A DNA stretch of 27,678 nucleotides from Priapulus caudatus (Eukaryota > Priapulida > Priapulimorpha > Priapulimorphida > Priapulidae), in the NCBI RefSeq assembly GCF_000485595.1, contig NW_014577508.1:1-27678 (forward strand), written 5' to 3'. The notes under the pieces were generated by a model, which saw only the letters and a list, made by a program, of their open reading frames with translations, was not told where the DNA came from and ran no database searches. The position numbers and the translations under genes are program-made. This document shows positions 1 through 9,223 of this stretch, one piece after another. The first letter of the stretch is position 1, and each line of letters starts with the position of its first letter.

Positions 1-355
1 CCGAGAACTCAGCTCATCATCGAATTGGCGTCATGGCTTCATTCCTTATGGTTTTCATCGTGATCGCAAAAACCAAGCGATGTCGCTTGCACTGCGTCCC
101 AATTCGGCTGTCACTGTCGTTCACGGTCATCTATGCACCGCTGCTGGCACGCACGACAGATCTACCGGATATTTTCTTACAGGGGAAAGTAGGAGCGCCG
201 GGATGTATCAGCTCCCCGGGCACAGGTCACCATCAGCATGCTGCATAATTGCAATCAGGTGCGGGTTGGTCGGTAGATAGCGGCGGTGATCTTTCTCAGG
301 TCGGCACATGTTATCCATAGCTCAGAGCACGAACTCTGTTATCTTCCGAAGGTAA
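1..355 (+). pseudogene. Broken fragment of a family C GPCR seven-helix domain (TM2 to about TM4)
   Basis: Family C receptors share a TM2-TM3-ICL2 pattern (RELSY, IAKPS, then SFTxxYAxLLxKTNRIYRIF). Here the pieces appear in the right order but in different + frames: RELS at the left edge, MASFLMVFIVIAK near 33-75, SDVACTASQFG near 79-110, LSLSFTVIYAPLLART near 108-153, then QIYRIFSYRGK from about 155. A TAG follows at 190-192, then RRDVSAPRAQVTIS, which fits the ISPxSQVVIT stretch before TM4. At least three frame changes and one stop break it. The left end is cut by the window. It lies opposite to the family C gene at 4578-11098, so it cannot be that gene's missing helices without an inversion. 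Frequent one-base indels elsewhere mean it could instead be an intact exon with sequence errors. The family assignment is firm; the pseudogene status is not. Confidence 0.6.
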
Positions 356-629
356 CGCAGAGACCCTGAACAGATTACTATCAGAATATAATTATTATAT
401 ATTCAGAACATTCTATACAGAACTATTAGTGTTCTATTGTCTCTGGCTGTATGCATTCACCTTTGGAGATGCCGAGTTTCGTGCGTGAAGTCACGATCAT
501 ACTCTCAGCTAATGTAAACATATGCTGACCCATTTTTTTGTCTCATGTCAAACCTTAACTTGTAAAGACAGAAGCCTGGTAATAGTCTCGTAAACGCATG
601 TGTAAAACACAAATGATTGGCATTGAAAT

Positions 630-897
630 TATATATATGTGTGTGGGTGTGTGTGTGTGATGTGTGTGTGCTGTGTGTGTGTGTGTGTGTGACTGTGTGT
701 GTGTGTGGGTGTGTGTGTGTGTGTGTGGGTGTGGTGTGTGTGTACGTTGTGTGTGCGTGTGTTGTGTCGTTGCGCGCATGTTGTGCGAGATAGTGTGTGT
801 TTGATTGGCGTGTGTGTGTGTGTGTGGGTCGTGTGTTTGTATGTGTGTGCGTGGCGTGCGTGGCGTTGCGTGCGTGCGATGCGTGCGTGTAGTAGAT
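630..897. repeat. Interrupted (TG)n / (TGCG)n microsatellite
   Basis: TG-rich tract on the + strand, passing into GTGCG/GCGT variants at its right end. Apparent Cys/Val or His/Thr reading frames here come from the dinucleotide repeat. Confidence 0.95.
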
Positions 898-1683
898 GTA
901 TGATGTTGATTAGTTAGGGAGTATATACATTTTAAAATAACCGCCCGCCTGTTTTTTCCATAGATACAAGGGTAGAATAAATGTTGCGTTAAATCATTCT
1001 AGCTTTATTTGATACTCCTTATTTAAGTGGTAAGTGAATGTGCTATAGCTAGCGTTTTTATTGCATGCAGTTGCAATTTCGACTGTAACACTGTACCCTA
1101 AGACATTTCTAGGCGTGCCAGATGTTTTCAGGGGGGGGGGGGGGGTGTTTTTTCGTAGTTGTTTAGCGATAAGGGTGGTAGTACGTGGTTCAAGCGATAG
1201 CAGAATAACATTGCCAAGGAAAAAATGCAGATTGTAGTGGAGGATCAGATGAACTTTGTCGAATTGCTCTGTGATAATCACGGACGAATTGAATTCAAAA
1301 TTAAAATCGACAAATTCGCATTCATTGCGTTCATGCAGTCATCACGTACGTCGCGTACCTAAGCCAAATCGCGATCAAATAACTAACGACTAGAATGGCA
1401 ACACTACCTGTTCCCATTCACATGACTAGGTGCATTTTATTGTTGCGCAATCATTTAGTCCTCTATCTCCGTCTCACGGCGGAATTGCCTATTATATGCC
1501 AACCGGAATATCGTTCCGAAAACACGTGTCTTACAGTGTAAATCATCAAATGACATCGTTTTATCTTTAACAAAGACACAATCATTATTGATCAATAAGA
1601 AATTAATTCGTGATCATTACCACATGCGACGGAACATCCATTATTACTGTTTGATCACAATTGCTTGGGAGGCGTCTGCGCAA
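898..1683. other. No gene seen; contains a 15-base G run
   Basis: AT-rich sequence without a convincing exon. A run of 15 G (1131-1145) is the only marked feature. If 1-355 and 1684-2010 belong to one gene, this would be intron. Confidence 0.6.
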
Positions 1684-2010
1684 ACATGTAACATCGCAGG
1701 ATCGCTATTGTCTAGAACAAGTCTCCTGAACGCAAAACGTTGGGATAAAAACTTGGAAGTGTACTCTATCAAGAAGGCCGCTGAGGCTGGAGAAAATATG
1801 AGTAGTGCGGTGTGCGGCCCTGCTGTGTACAGGTTGGCAACTTGCTAGTGTGGTGTGGGCTGTCATCTACCACCGGGAGCCGCAACTACAGTGCTGCGGC
1901 ATACTCCACTGAGAAGCTGGTCGAACTGTGCATGCAAAACACAGGACGGAGCGGTTTCTCACATCGCTGTCGCGTTTAACGTCATCTCATCTCTTGGCTT
2001 TTTCTGCCAG
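1684..2010 (+). pseudogene. Possible degenerate later part of a family C GPCR domain, ending at a strong splice donor
   Basis: The frame reads TCNIAGSLLSR ... EVYSIKKAAEAGENM ... GPAVYRLATC and then stops. Spacing of the CN, Y-S-I-K, E-N-M and final Cys resembles TM5-ICL3-TM6 of metabotropic glutamate receptors (CN, YAFK, ENF, YTTC) to within a residue or two. The expected hydrophobic TM5 core is absent and further frames are needed. The stretch ends at CTGCCAG followed by GTAAGC (about 2010), a good donor, with an open frame before it reading VAFNVISSLGFFCQ. Same strand and order as 1-355. The resemblance is weak and may be chance. Confidence 0.2.
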
Positions 2011-3080
2011 GTAAGCAGCTTTTCTTATAAGTGTAATGGGTTCGATAGCAAACTTACACTTCACCATGACAATTCGAACGAGAATCACATGATAGTATAT
2101 ATTACGTCTTTAGCCTTAAGTTTCTTTCAACTTTCATACTTGCTTATATAGACGCGAGTTAATAAAACGTTTAGTGTGAGTGTTCCTCTATGAGTGAACA
2201 TGATGAAACTATCGTCAAAAAAATGGAATTGTCTATGATTCAAGTAAAATTGTGATGGATTGCTGAAAACAGTAACCCAAAGATGGCCCACGCGCCATGG
2301 CGAAAAGAAGCTCGACAGAAAAAATGTCAGCTGTCGGGTGTAGATAAACGAATCAAAATTTGGATAATCCTTCCTTGATTGGATGTTGAGCGTTTTTATG
2401 TGAAAATGTTGGGAGTTCAATGATAGACAATATTTATTAAGGAGATTTAGCAGTTTTTAATTAATAATCCATATAGATGATGAATATCATACACTAGTTA
2501 TGGGATGTCATATAGGGTGTAAACCATGCATTCTCAATCTTAGAGATGGTTGTATCCTTAATTTATATTTGTGAGTAGTATAATGTTACGAGTATTCTAC
2601 GCGTTTAAGACCGCGGCAAGCTGCCAGCAATTGTCAATGAATCTCAGTTTCAGTCAGGCTTGCTGCCTGTAGTATTACGACAAACGCCTGATTGTGGATT
2701 GCCTTTCTGCCAACCTACTACACCGCTGGGGAGGCGCCATCTCTATAAAAGCCATATATCTTGCGCTTGCCAACTTATTCTGAAGCGTTCGTTTGCTTAG
2801 TCTGCTTGTTTTACTCGAAGTGTATACACTTTCTTTTTGAAGTTGATGGCGACATGAAAATATACACGACAAAGGGGACTACTACCTGCACCCACGTCAT
2901 CTTTACATCGTGGGAATGACAGTAATTAAAGCACTTTCTCCTTTTTAGTAATAATTTTGATAAATGGTGACTGTTTTCTGCCAGATTTAGCCTGCCCAAT
3001 AACAATGTAAAACTAGGCACTCAGAAAGCACATGACCTGCTCGCAACGGCAGCTGCTAATTCTCTCTGTGAGAACTCTCT
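2011..3080. other. No gene seen
   Basis: AT-rich non-coding sequence. Open frames are short, lack splice context and resemble nothing known. Confidence 0.55.
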
Positions 3081-3412
3081 TTATTAATTAATTAATTAGG
3101 ATTAAGTGAAAAAATTAATTAATTAAATAATAATTGGATCGGATCACCACCAAATGCTAATCAATTCTAAGTTACCCCATTTCTGACCTTCCTGGGAATT
3201 TTATTTAATAATTAATTAGTTAAGTAATTTAATTGATCCGGATCACCACCAAATATGTAATCGAATTCTAAAGTTACCCCATTTCTGACCTATCGCTGAA
3301 ATTTTTGTTTATTAATGAATGAATGAATTAATTTAATTGGTATCCGGTATCACCACCAAAATGCTCATCAATTGCTAAGGTTAGCCCATTTCTGACGTAT
3401 CCTGAAAATTTT
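3081..3412. repeat. Three tandem copies of a ~104-bp repeat with TTAA-rich linkers
   Basis: The core GGATCACCACCAAAT recurs near 3140, 3241 and 3348, each time followed about 30 bp later by a form of TTACCCCATTTCTGAC and an AATTTT end. The linkers are TTAATTAATTAAT runs. Copies differ at several positions, so this is an old array. On the - strand the core reads ATTTGGTGGTGATCC, which looks like the 3' part of a dispersed retroelement, but the family was not identified. Confidence 0.85.
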
Positions 3413-3594
3413 GAGTGACAATGGCGTCGCGATAACTGTTTTCCAGTAGAGCTGTAAGCCTGTGATGATACAGGCGTCTCCGGCGGCGGGCGGCTGGCGC
3501 CGTGCGCGGCCAAGGTCAGGGCCGAATCAGCGAGGCGTACACAAACACAAAGATCAAGACACAACACCAACAACACACGACCGGTTGAAAACAT
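3413..3594 (-). CDS. Candidate first coding exon with a signal peptide; gene unknown
   Basis: An ATG at 3594-3592 opens a - strand frame starting MFSTGRVLLVLCLDLCVCV and then RLADSALTLAAHG. That is a short basic N-region, a hydrophobic core, then polar and proline-rich sequence, as in a secreted or type I membrane protein. The segment 3480-3540 is a GC- and CpG-rich patch in AT-rich surroundings, as seen at some 5' gene ends. The frame then runs into the third copy of the 104-bp repeat and stops at 3328, so the true exon end is unknown. A weak donor (CCT then GTATCA) occurs near the GC-rich part. No downstream exon was found. Confidence 0.25.
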
Positions 3595-4403
3595 AACCTC
3601 GCCAATTTTTCCCGGAGAGACTGCAGGCTTTGATCAGTTTCGTGTTCCTATTCTACGAATAAGAATAATGCTTGTCACATATAAGATTTTTGAGTTAGTG
3701 ACGAAACTGATCAATTACAATTTGATGATTGAAGCGGATATTTGCGGTTAGTTATCCCTTTTCCTGCATAAATTGAGAATAAAACCACGCGTTTCTCCAT
3801 TTGTCTGCCTTTTTTTGCTCTCTTTGATTAACATTGCGATATAACTTAATTGTATGTATGTATTATTTTTAATTATGTTCATGACCGCCACGTCGGTTTT
3901 TAGGCGAACCCGGCAAGGATGGTATAAAAATACAATGTGGTGGTCATTATACAAGGGTGTAAATCGTCTAATATATCATAATACATCAGACTCACAGAGA
4001 TCACACTCACCTATAGATTGTATGTATGATATTCATATATTTTATAAATCGCGATTAGTAAGAATTCGCATAACTCGATCGTCATTAAAATAAGAAAACT
4101 TTACTGCACGTAATCAGAAATCAGAGATATTGTTGAGTATAAATTGTTGTTGTTCAATGAAACAATGCATAATGATTATAATTTTATTTAATATGATTAA
4201 ACTTTAATGATAACTAAATGAATATGGCTTTAAATTCGGTCGATTGTGTTAATTGATTTAAAAATGGCCAGAAAATGCAAAAAATGTTAAATGCTAGAAT
4301 TATAAATGCTAAAGGATGAATAGCTGTAAACATCGTCAATTAAATATAATATAAAATACATCAATACACAACACAAAGCTGCCTTGTGCTCCTGATGAAC
4401 GCA
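3595..4403. other. No gene seen
   Basis: AT-rich DNA. No stretch resembles the missing TM2-TM7 exons of the family C receptor that ends its visible exons at 4578 on the - strand. Confidence 0.55.
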
Positions 4404-4428
4404 CTCACTTTGATGAAAAGAACACCTA
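4404..4428 (-). repeat. 25-bp near-exact copy of the 3' end of the receptor TM1 exon with its splice donor
   Basis: Positions 4404-4428 match 4573-4597 at 24 of 25 bases. On the - strand both read a GVxFIK-like coding end followed directly by GTGAG. The sequence beyond the match at 4404 does not resemble the rest of the exon. It looks like a relic of a duplicated exon or a small local copy, and leaves a second donor-like site 169 bp into the intron. Confidence 0.8.
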
Positions 4429-4577
4429 GATAGTATTTTCGTTATATACCATCTTATTTCCAATTAATTATAGTTTGTTTCCGCATCCCTGTTTTGTTCT
4501 GGATGTACACGTATATGGAAATAGATGTACACGTATATAGAACTGACTTACTATAAGTTGTCGATGAGTAAACTCAC

Positions 4578-4759
4578 TTTGATGAAAATAACACCTATTA
4601 CGGTGGTGCAGATGACGCCAACGACGGCGATGGTAGTTAATAGCACGGCCAGAGCGTCTCCCCATTGGATGTAGGTCACAGGTATGAGTTCACAAGTCGT
4701 GCCGTGCGGTTCGGCAGGCCACGAGTATAGCGGGCACAGCAAGCAGTCCGTTCGATTCT
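4578..4759 (-). CDS. Family C GPCR exon: end of cysteine-rich domain plus TM1
   Basis: The acceptor is TATAG before AGAATCG and the donor is AAA before GTGAGT. The exon enters in phase 1, matching the upstream exon, and leaves in phase 0. It encodes ENRTDCLLCPLYSWP, the end of the nine-cysteine (NCD3G) domain with its C-x-x-C-P and W-P motif. TYIQWGDALAVL follows, equivalent to the Y-I-K-W-G-D-P start of TM1 in metabotropic glutamate receptors, and then a hydrophobic helix ending VIFIK. In the family the next exon starts TM2 with P-V-V-K-A-S-x-R-E-L; no such exon was found between 4577 and 1 on this strand. It either lies beyond the window or has been lost. Family call is sure; exact subfamily is not. 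Confidence 0.92.
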
Positions 4760-5010
4760 CTATAGCAATGTTATAAACCATGTAGTATTGTTATATAAGC
4801 ATGCTCGATGGAAACAACAGTTGAGAACAAATGGCTTCGGCTATGGTCTCAACTGTTAGTTACCTACCCTACATTTGCATTATTTATTACACGGGCTATT
4901 GGTGATAAAAACGTTTTATACGTAGGTATATCGATGGTTGCTTGGCCTCACAGCAAGCCACCACATAGGTGGTAATTATCCATAATAGCAATAACACAGG
5001 TGTTATTTAC
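4760..5010 (-). other. Intron between the flytrap and TM1 exons
   Basis: 251 bp, GTAAAT at the 5' end and TATAG at the 3' end on the - strand. Nothing else seen. Confidence 0.85.
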
Positions 5011-5972
5011 CTAACAAATACTCATTGATTCGACAGCGGCGGCATTCCCAGCAGCACGGCAGCTCCAGCTGTATTTTGTAGAAGCGTTCTGGACATGGCT
5101 TGCTGCAAATAGACTCAGGTGGGCCTTCTTCCGTGTGGTCCTTTGGCCAATGTATGTAGTCATCATTCATGTTCAGGGACTTGGTGAGGACGTCCCAGTA
5201 TCCTACTCCTACCATCTCGTAATCGCTGACTGAATTATTAGTGCCGGAGTTATTGTTTATTTTGAAGGTTTTTGTGAATTTGCGTATTGAGATTTTACCC
5301 TTTACGTTACCAAAAGCGTCGAAAATAATCGAATTTCCAGCTGGTCTATTGAACTGTCCATAATTAAGCTGTTGTGATATTAATGGTCCGGTGATGCACT
5401 GCCTTAGAGCAAATCCAATTGCGCCAGGACATTGCGTCTCTCTGATATTATGAATTGCTTGTGCAAATACGAACACGGGGTCAATAATAAAATAGGCAAC
5501 GTTGGGCAGTTCTGGGTACATTTTAAAGAGGTCCGTGCTGCTGCAAGGTCTATCAGATGAAGCATCTATGCTACAGTTTTGATATGACTCTAAATACTGC
5601 ACAAACCACGGGTTGTGTTTCTCTGTTTCTAAACTTAATGTTCTAAAGTAGTCTCTGAAGTCAGCCAATTGATTCGCATAACTGTCAAAACCGAATACGC
5701 CCTGAGCAACGGTCCTAATTTCTTTGAATTCATCCGTTGTTTGAGCCCAGGCGTCAGATGCAAAGAATATGAAGTGATTCTCTGCTCCAAGTGTTTGCAA
5801 GGCACGGAGAATTCCATGTGGAAACGGCTCGAATAGGTACATGAGGACCACTCTAGCATTCCAGTTATCGATTAGTTCTTGTGCGAGCCGGGTGTAGTCT
5901 TCTTCGTTGTCCATTGACCACTCAACCATTCTCGTTACGGCAAGGCAAATGCTTCTCTCCGCTGCCAGCGGC
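5011..5972 (-). CDS. Family C GPCR exon: most of the Venus-flytrap domain and the start of the cysteine-rich domain
   Basis: 962 bp encoding about 320 residues, acceptor CGCAG before GCCGCTGG, donor TTAG before GTAAAT. It begins KPLAAERSICLAVTR, the lobe-2 entry matching the I-C-I-A-V-T-x-K stretch of this family. FIFFASDAWAQ follows, equivalent to the GSDGWAD segment; its Asp corresponds to ligand-contacting D318 of mGlu1. NPWFVQYLES matches the N-P-W-F motif. The exon ends with SICSKPCPERFYKIQ and CCWECRRCRINEYL, the first part of the nine-cysteine domain that couples ligand binding to the helices. The Lys equivalent to mGlu1 K409 is not evident: the aligned stretch reads CITGPLIS. Expected product: a plasma-membrane dimeric receptor with its ligand site outside the cell. 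Confidence 0.95.
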
Positions 5973-6030
5973 CTGCGACAATGCAAGTACTGCAGTTATG
6001 CCAAATATGTTAGATCAATGTCTGAATAAT

Positions 6031-6135
6031 AGCTAATGTCTAAAGTCTAATGTCTATTTTCTCATTTCTAATCTCTAATTTAAAATTTCTAATGTCTAAC
6101 GTCTGATGTCTAACGTGTAAATAAATGTCTAAATG
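6031..6135. repeat. Degenerate TCTAATG/TCTAACG short repeat within an intron
   Basis: About ten loose repeats of a 7-9 base TCTAAtG-type motif in the receptor intron between 5973 and 6256. Resemblance to telomeric heptamers is superficial because the spacing drifts. Confidence 0.6.
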
Positions 6136-6256
6136 ACAATAATAAGGAATAACGCTCGTGCAAAAGTAGCGCCGTTGCTATGGTAATAACGACTATTAAC
6201 CTTGTCCCATCTAATAGATTTATAGATACATTATGGTTTGTGAGAGGAATAAATAC

Positions 6257-6439
6257 TTGATGCCCTTAAGCGCATTATGTCCGTGTGGATCGTCCTGATA
6301 GAGCAATGATATGTAGGTCCAGCCGAAATGTGACAAAACATCCATCATTGTGCGAATGCGCTCCTTGTCCGGTAACACGGTGCGGTAGAAGTAGGCGTAT
6401 CTAGCCCGGTCACTGAGTATGTCATTCGTGGCCCAGTAG
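6257..6439 (-). CDS. Family C GPCR exon: Venus-flytrap lobe 1 end and hinge
   Basis: Acceptor TTCAG before CTACTGG, donor ATCAA before GTATTT; it enters and leaves in phase 2, fitting both neighbours. Joined to the previous exon it reads PQISYWATNDILSD, then RARYAYFYRTVLPD and SHFGWTYISLLYQDD. This is the family's I-P-Q-I-S-Y-A-S-T, Y-x-Y-F-x-R-T-V-P-x-D and F-x-W-T-Y-V stretch. Aligned by eye to mGlu1, T188 and D208 (ligand amino-group side) are kept. S186 becomes Trp, and Y236 is replaced near PHG. Confidence 0.93.
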
Positions 6440-6705
6440 CTGAATAGCCATTACAACTCGGATGGATTACCCGTCGAACTATATATTATTTGTTTGATAT
6501 ATGCACACACACACGCGCACACACAATTAAGCATGTGCCCACATATACGCAGGTACCGTGTTTGCTTTGTGAAATTTCATAGCGCATCAAAACGGGGGCA
6601 ATTGGCTAAATTAAGCTTCCGCTAATTAGCTAAACAGCCATAAATCGTGATATGTGTGAAGCTTGTATTAGCACGTACGCGTGCACAAGTATACATGTAC
6701 CGTAC
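6440..6705 (-). other. Intron with a short CA/CG microsatellite
   Basis: 266 bp. GTACGG donor and TTCAG acceptor on the - strand. Contains an (AC)n tract near 6501-6525. Confidence 0.8.
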
Positions 6706-6805
6706 CTGATTTGAGGAACTTCATAGAGCATCAAGAGAGGAGCCATTAGAATGCAGCCATGACTACGTCCATCGCCGACTATTGCAACAACATCAGGTAG
6801 GTATG
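6706..6805 (-). CDS. Family C GPCR exon: Venus-flytrap ligand-pocket strand
   Basis: 100 bp, acceptor TTATAG before CATACC, donor ATCAG before GTACGG; enters phase 1, leaves phase 2. It encodes YLPDVVAIVGDGRSH then GCILMAPLLMLYEVPQI. This is the family's V-A-V-I-G-x-x-S-S motif and the L-L-x-L-F-x-I-P-Q-I helix. By eye, Ser165 of mGlu1, which contacts the alpha-carboxylate of glutamate, aligns with His here, while the preceding Ser is kept. The Cys after it is unusual at this place. Confidence 0.9.
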
Positions 6806-7008
6806 CTATAACATAAAAATGTATTACTACAGACACGAGTTACCGCAATTGACTAAACTCTATCCACTAATATAATTGAATTATATAATTATGTGCTACA
6901 AAAGAATGTATAGGTAAGCTGCCACTCTAGTTTAAAAGCAAATCTATTTGCCTTCATTTAAATTTCGGTGTCTTATTGATACAAGGTATAGATTTCGTTT
7001 TCATGTAC

Positions 7009-7122
7009 CAGCTGTCGTGTTGCTTGTGTTGCTTAGTGTTTCGGGCAGAAATCTCAGTGCTTGCGCCAATGCGGTGGAGGCCTTATTGCAGGTATCGACC
7101 ACTCTCACGCCAAGCCGAACAC
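7009..7122 (-). CDS. Family C GPCR exon: Venus-flytrap lobe 1, DTC segment
   Basis: 114 bp (38 codons) with phase 1 at both ends. The acceptor is CGCAG before GTGTTCGG and the donor is ACAGCTG before GTACAT. It encodes VRLGVRVVDTCNKAS, then TALAQALRFLPETL and an Asn/Ser/Thr-rich loop (SNTSNTTA). The family's conserved form is L-G-x-x-I-x-D-T-C-x-x-x-x-x-A-L-x-x-S-L, with a structural disulphide Cys. The Asn-Xaa-Thr/Ser triplets are possible N-glycosylation sites. Found by reading the - strand for the segment missing between its neighbours; the splice phases fit exactly on both sides. Confidence 0.9.
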
Positions 7123-8073
7123 CTGCGTATATAAACATATTATGCTCGCGATTAACTTCATCATCAGCTGATGGCGGTTAATTGTAAATATACTTAATCC
7201 TCTTTAGGTATTGAAATCGGTTTGATAACCAACTTCCCAATACACGCGCATGCTCCTACGCTCACGCATGCAATATATTTACTTTATATATTTTTTAATG
7301 AAATTAACATTTCATTCGCTTACACTTCATGACCTTTCGGCATTCACAGACATAATATGTTTTGATGTGGCTATTAAACAAGTTATTATATATTAGATAC
7401 GAGTGATAAAAGAAGGAAATTTATTTACAGGTACGGGCTCGCCTACCAAATGTATAAAATAGCGTACTGTCCAAATACGTGCATATTCATGAATGGACGA
7501 AGAGCGTGGAGACAGAAAATGTTACACAATTGATCACCACGATAACAAGCACGAACTCGAGAGTGATGGTGGCAATATGAGATTCACAGTGCATGTCCGA
7601 ACTAGGATCAATTCTCTGTGTTAGATTGCAGGGATCGAGGGCCTTAGGATGATGTAATTTAGCAATGATATGTTTTTATGGTTAGTTACAACGACAATAT
7701 GTTTACACGACGTCATGCTAATAAACATGCTCTCCGTGATTAGAGCAAAATAGAACGAGTCGTCATTGAAATTTGTAATGCATTTCCGAACTTAGTATAT
7801 AAGCACACCGATGCCCACTGTTTATGGGGAGAGGCACCTTGTGATTTTTTCCCCAATTTAATAATGCTGATCGAAGGTTTATCGGCAGAGTGGCTCATAT
7901 AGATGTATGTGATGTGATTTTATCAGGCGTGTATAATATAGCCTATACACTCTATACAATCTATATTATACACTCCTGATTTTATCACATTGGTCTTGCT
8001 TATTTATATCTCATTTGTAATTCACACCACTTTATAGTTGATAAGTTACGCTGAGACACTATAAGGCACGTAC
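7123..8073 (-). other. Receptor intron, ~950 bp
   Basis: AT-rich intron with GTACGT donor and CGCAG acceptor on the - strand. No exon-like segment was seen; it holds the hairpin listed at 7912-7990. Confidence 0.75.
7912..7990. repeat. Inverted repeat, 30-bp arms and 19-bp loop
   Basis: Arms 7912-7941 and 7961-7990 pair at 26 of 30 positions. Both contain ATCAGG...GTGTATAATATAG. It lies inside a receptor intron. It may be a small hairpin-type MITE remnant; no clear target-site duplication was found. Confidence 0.8.
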
Positions 8074-8290
8074 CAGGGAGCAGAGTGCTGTTGCTGTTAA
8101 TTAGATCGACAGCGTGTTTAAACGTGTAGAATGCCGTAGTCCACGGCGGCACGACGTTCAAATCCTCATCGCAGAAACTGGTAGAAGAGAAGCGACGCAG
8201 CGGGATCATGCAGCCGAGCGTGACGTCACCTTCTTCTTCATACACGTACTCCGGTATGCCGATCGGTAGAAGGTCTCTCGCGCTATTTAC
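8074..8290 (-). CDS. Family C GPCR exon: start of the mature Venus-flytrap domain
   Basis: Encodes EEGDVTLGCMIPLRR, the family's G-D-I-x-L-G-G-L-F-P start. The conserved Cys region (SFCDED) follows, then TFKHAVDLINSN and LLPG, matching the A-x-x-x-I-N-x-x-x-x-L-L-P helix. The donor is CCCTG before GTACGTGCC, leaving phase 1 into the 7122-7009 exon. The 5' limit is less certain: CTGTTTAAG before GTAAATAGC at 8290 is a usable acceptor (phase 0), but the frame stays open further upstream without an ATG. The residues equivalent to mGlu1 Y74 and R78 (distal carboxylate contact) are not conserved in the alignment by eye. Confidence 0.87.
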
Positions 8291-8610
8291 CTTAAACAGC
8301 GTGGCGCATGATGCGTGCCGACTCTTTAATAACCATGCAAGTTTATGTATAACTGGGCCTTTAAATGTCTAGCGATATGCATGCAAGCGTCATGTGTACT
8401 TACATTGAATAGCATACGCGACCTTTCACTATGTCAAACCGCATTTTATACGAAACGCTTTCAAGCAGTACACCATTTGAAATTGTAAGGATGCTGCGTC
8501 AATGATCATGAAGTTTTGTCGCACTTTACGAACTCAAACGTAAATTCCATGGTGCGCTCGACTGCATTGGAACATGCCTTTACTACATGTATCTAACAGT
8601 GTACGACGAT

Positions 8611-9223
8611 TTAAAGGGACAGTAGCCTCTAGGATTTTACTGCATACAACTGTACTTACTGTATAACAAATCGTCTATACCCACACGTATTTGTTACCAG
8701 ATACCTAATTTAATTGTTATAATTATTTACACATCAACGCTACGAAATTTGAACGGCGCCATGACACCCGCGACCGTGCTGCCACCCCGAAAAAGTTGCG
8801 TAGGGCCTATTTGACAATTTATTTTGCAGGTTACAGACCGAGGGCTAATCACAAAAGTGCAATTATATTTATACCTAAATGCTATTTAACCGAACGATAT
8901 TCATTTTAGGGCAAATTTATCCATATTATAACTGAAACTATATGTCGTTTATAAGATATTACAATCCTTTTGCTTTTAAATGAATAAATAAGAAACACCC
9001 TCGGTTTGTAGCCCTTGGTTGGAAAGTGGTTTTGCGCAACTTATCAGATCGTGCGCTTTGAGTGGCGCCACCGTCGTTGTAATCAAACTGTAGTCGTTAG
9101 TTTTAAAACATTTTTTAATAATATTTCTAATGATGATTGAACCATGAAACTTTTTATGTAGCGTAATTATAACCTAAATTAGCTGAAAATAACCCTAGAA
9201 CCTAGAGTAAACTCTCCCTTTAA
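8611..9223. mobile_element. MITE with TTAA target sites (piggyBac-like), complete copy
   Basis: Starts TTAAAGGGACAGT and ends ACTCTCCCTTTAA, so a TTAA lies at each edge (8611-8614 and 9220-9223). Inverted ends share AGGGASAGT and a CTCTAGG block. It is an inverted copy of 23342-23925, with real substitutions between the two, so it is not the newest insertion. It contains no transposase. TTAA duplication is the hallmark of piggyBac-type transposition; the class is inferred from that alone. Confidence 0.8.

Noticed and set aside
6031-6135. Interstitial telomeric repeat
   Set aside because: The TCTAATG-like motif drifts in length and sequence and never forms an exact tandem run.
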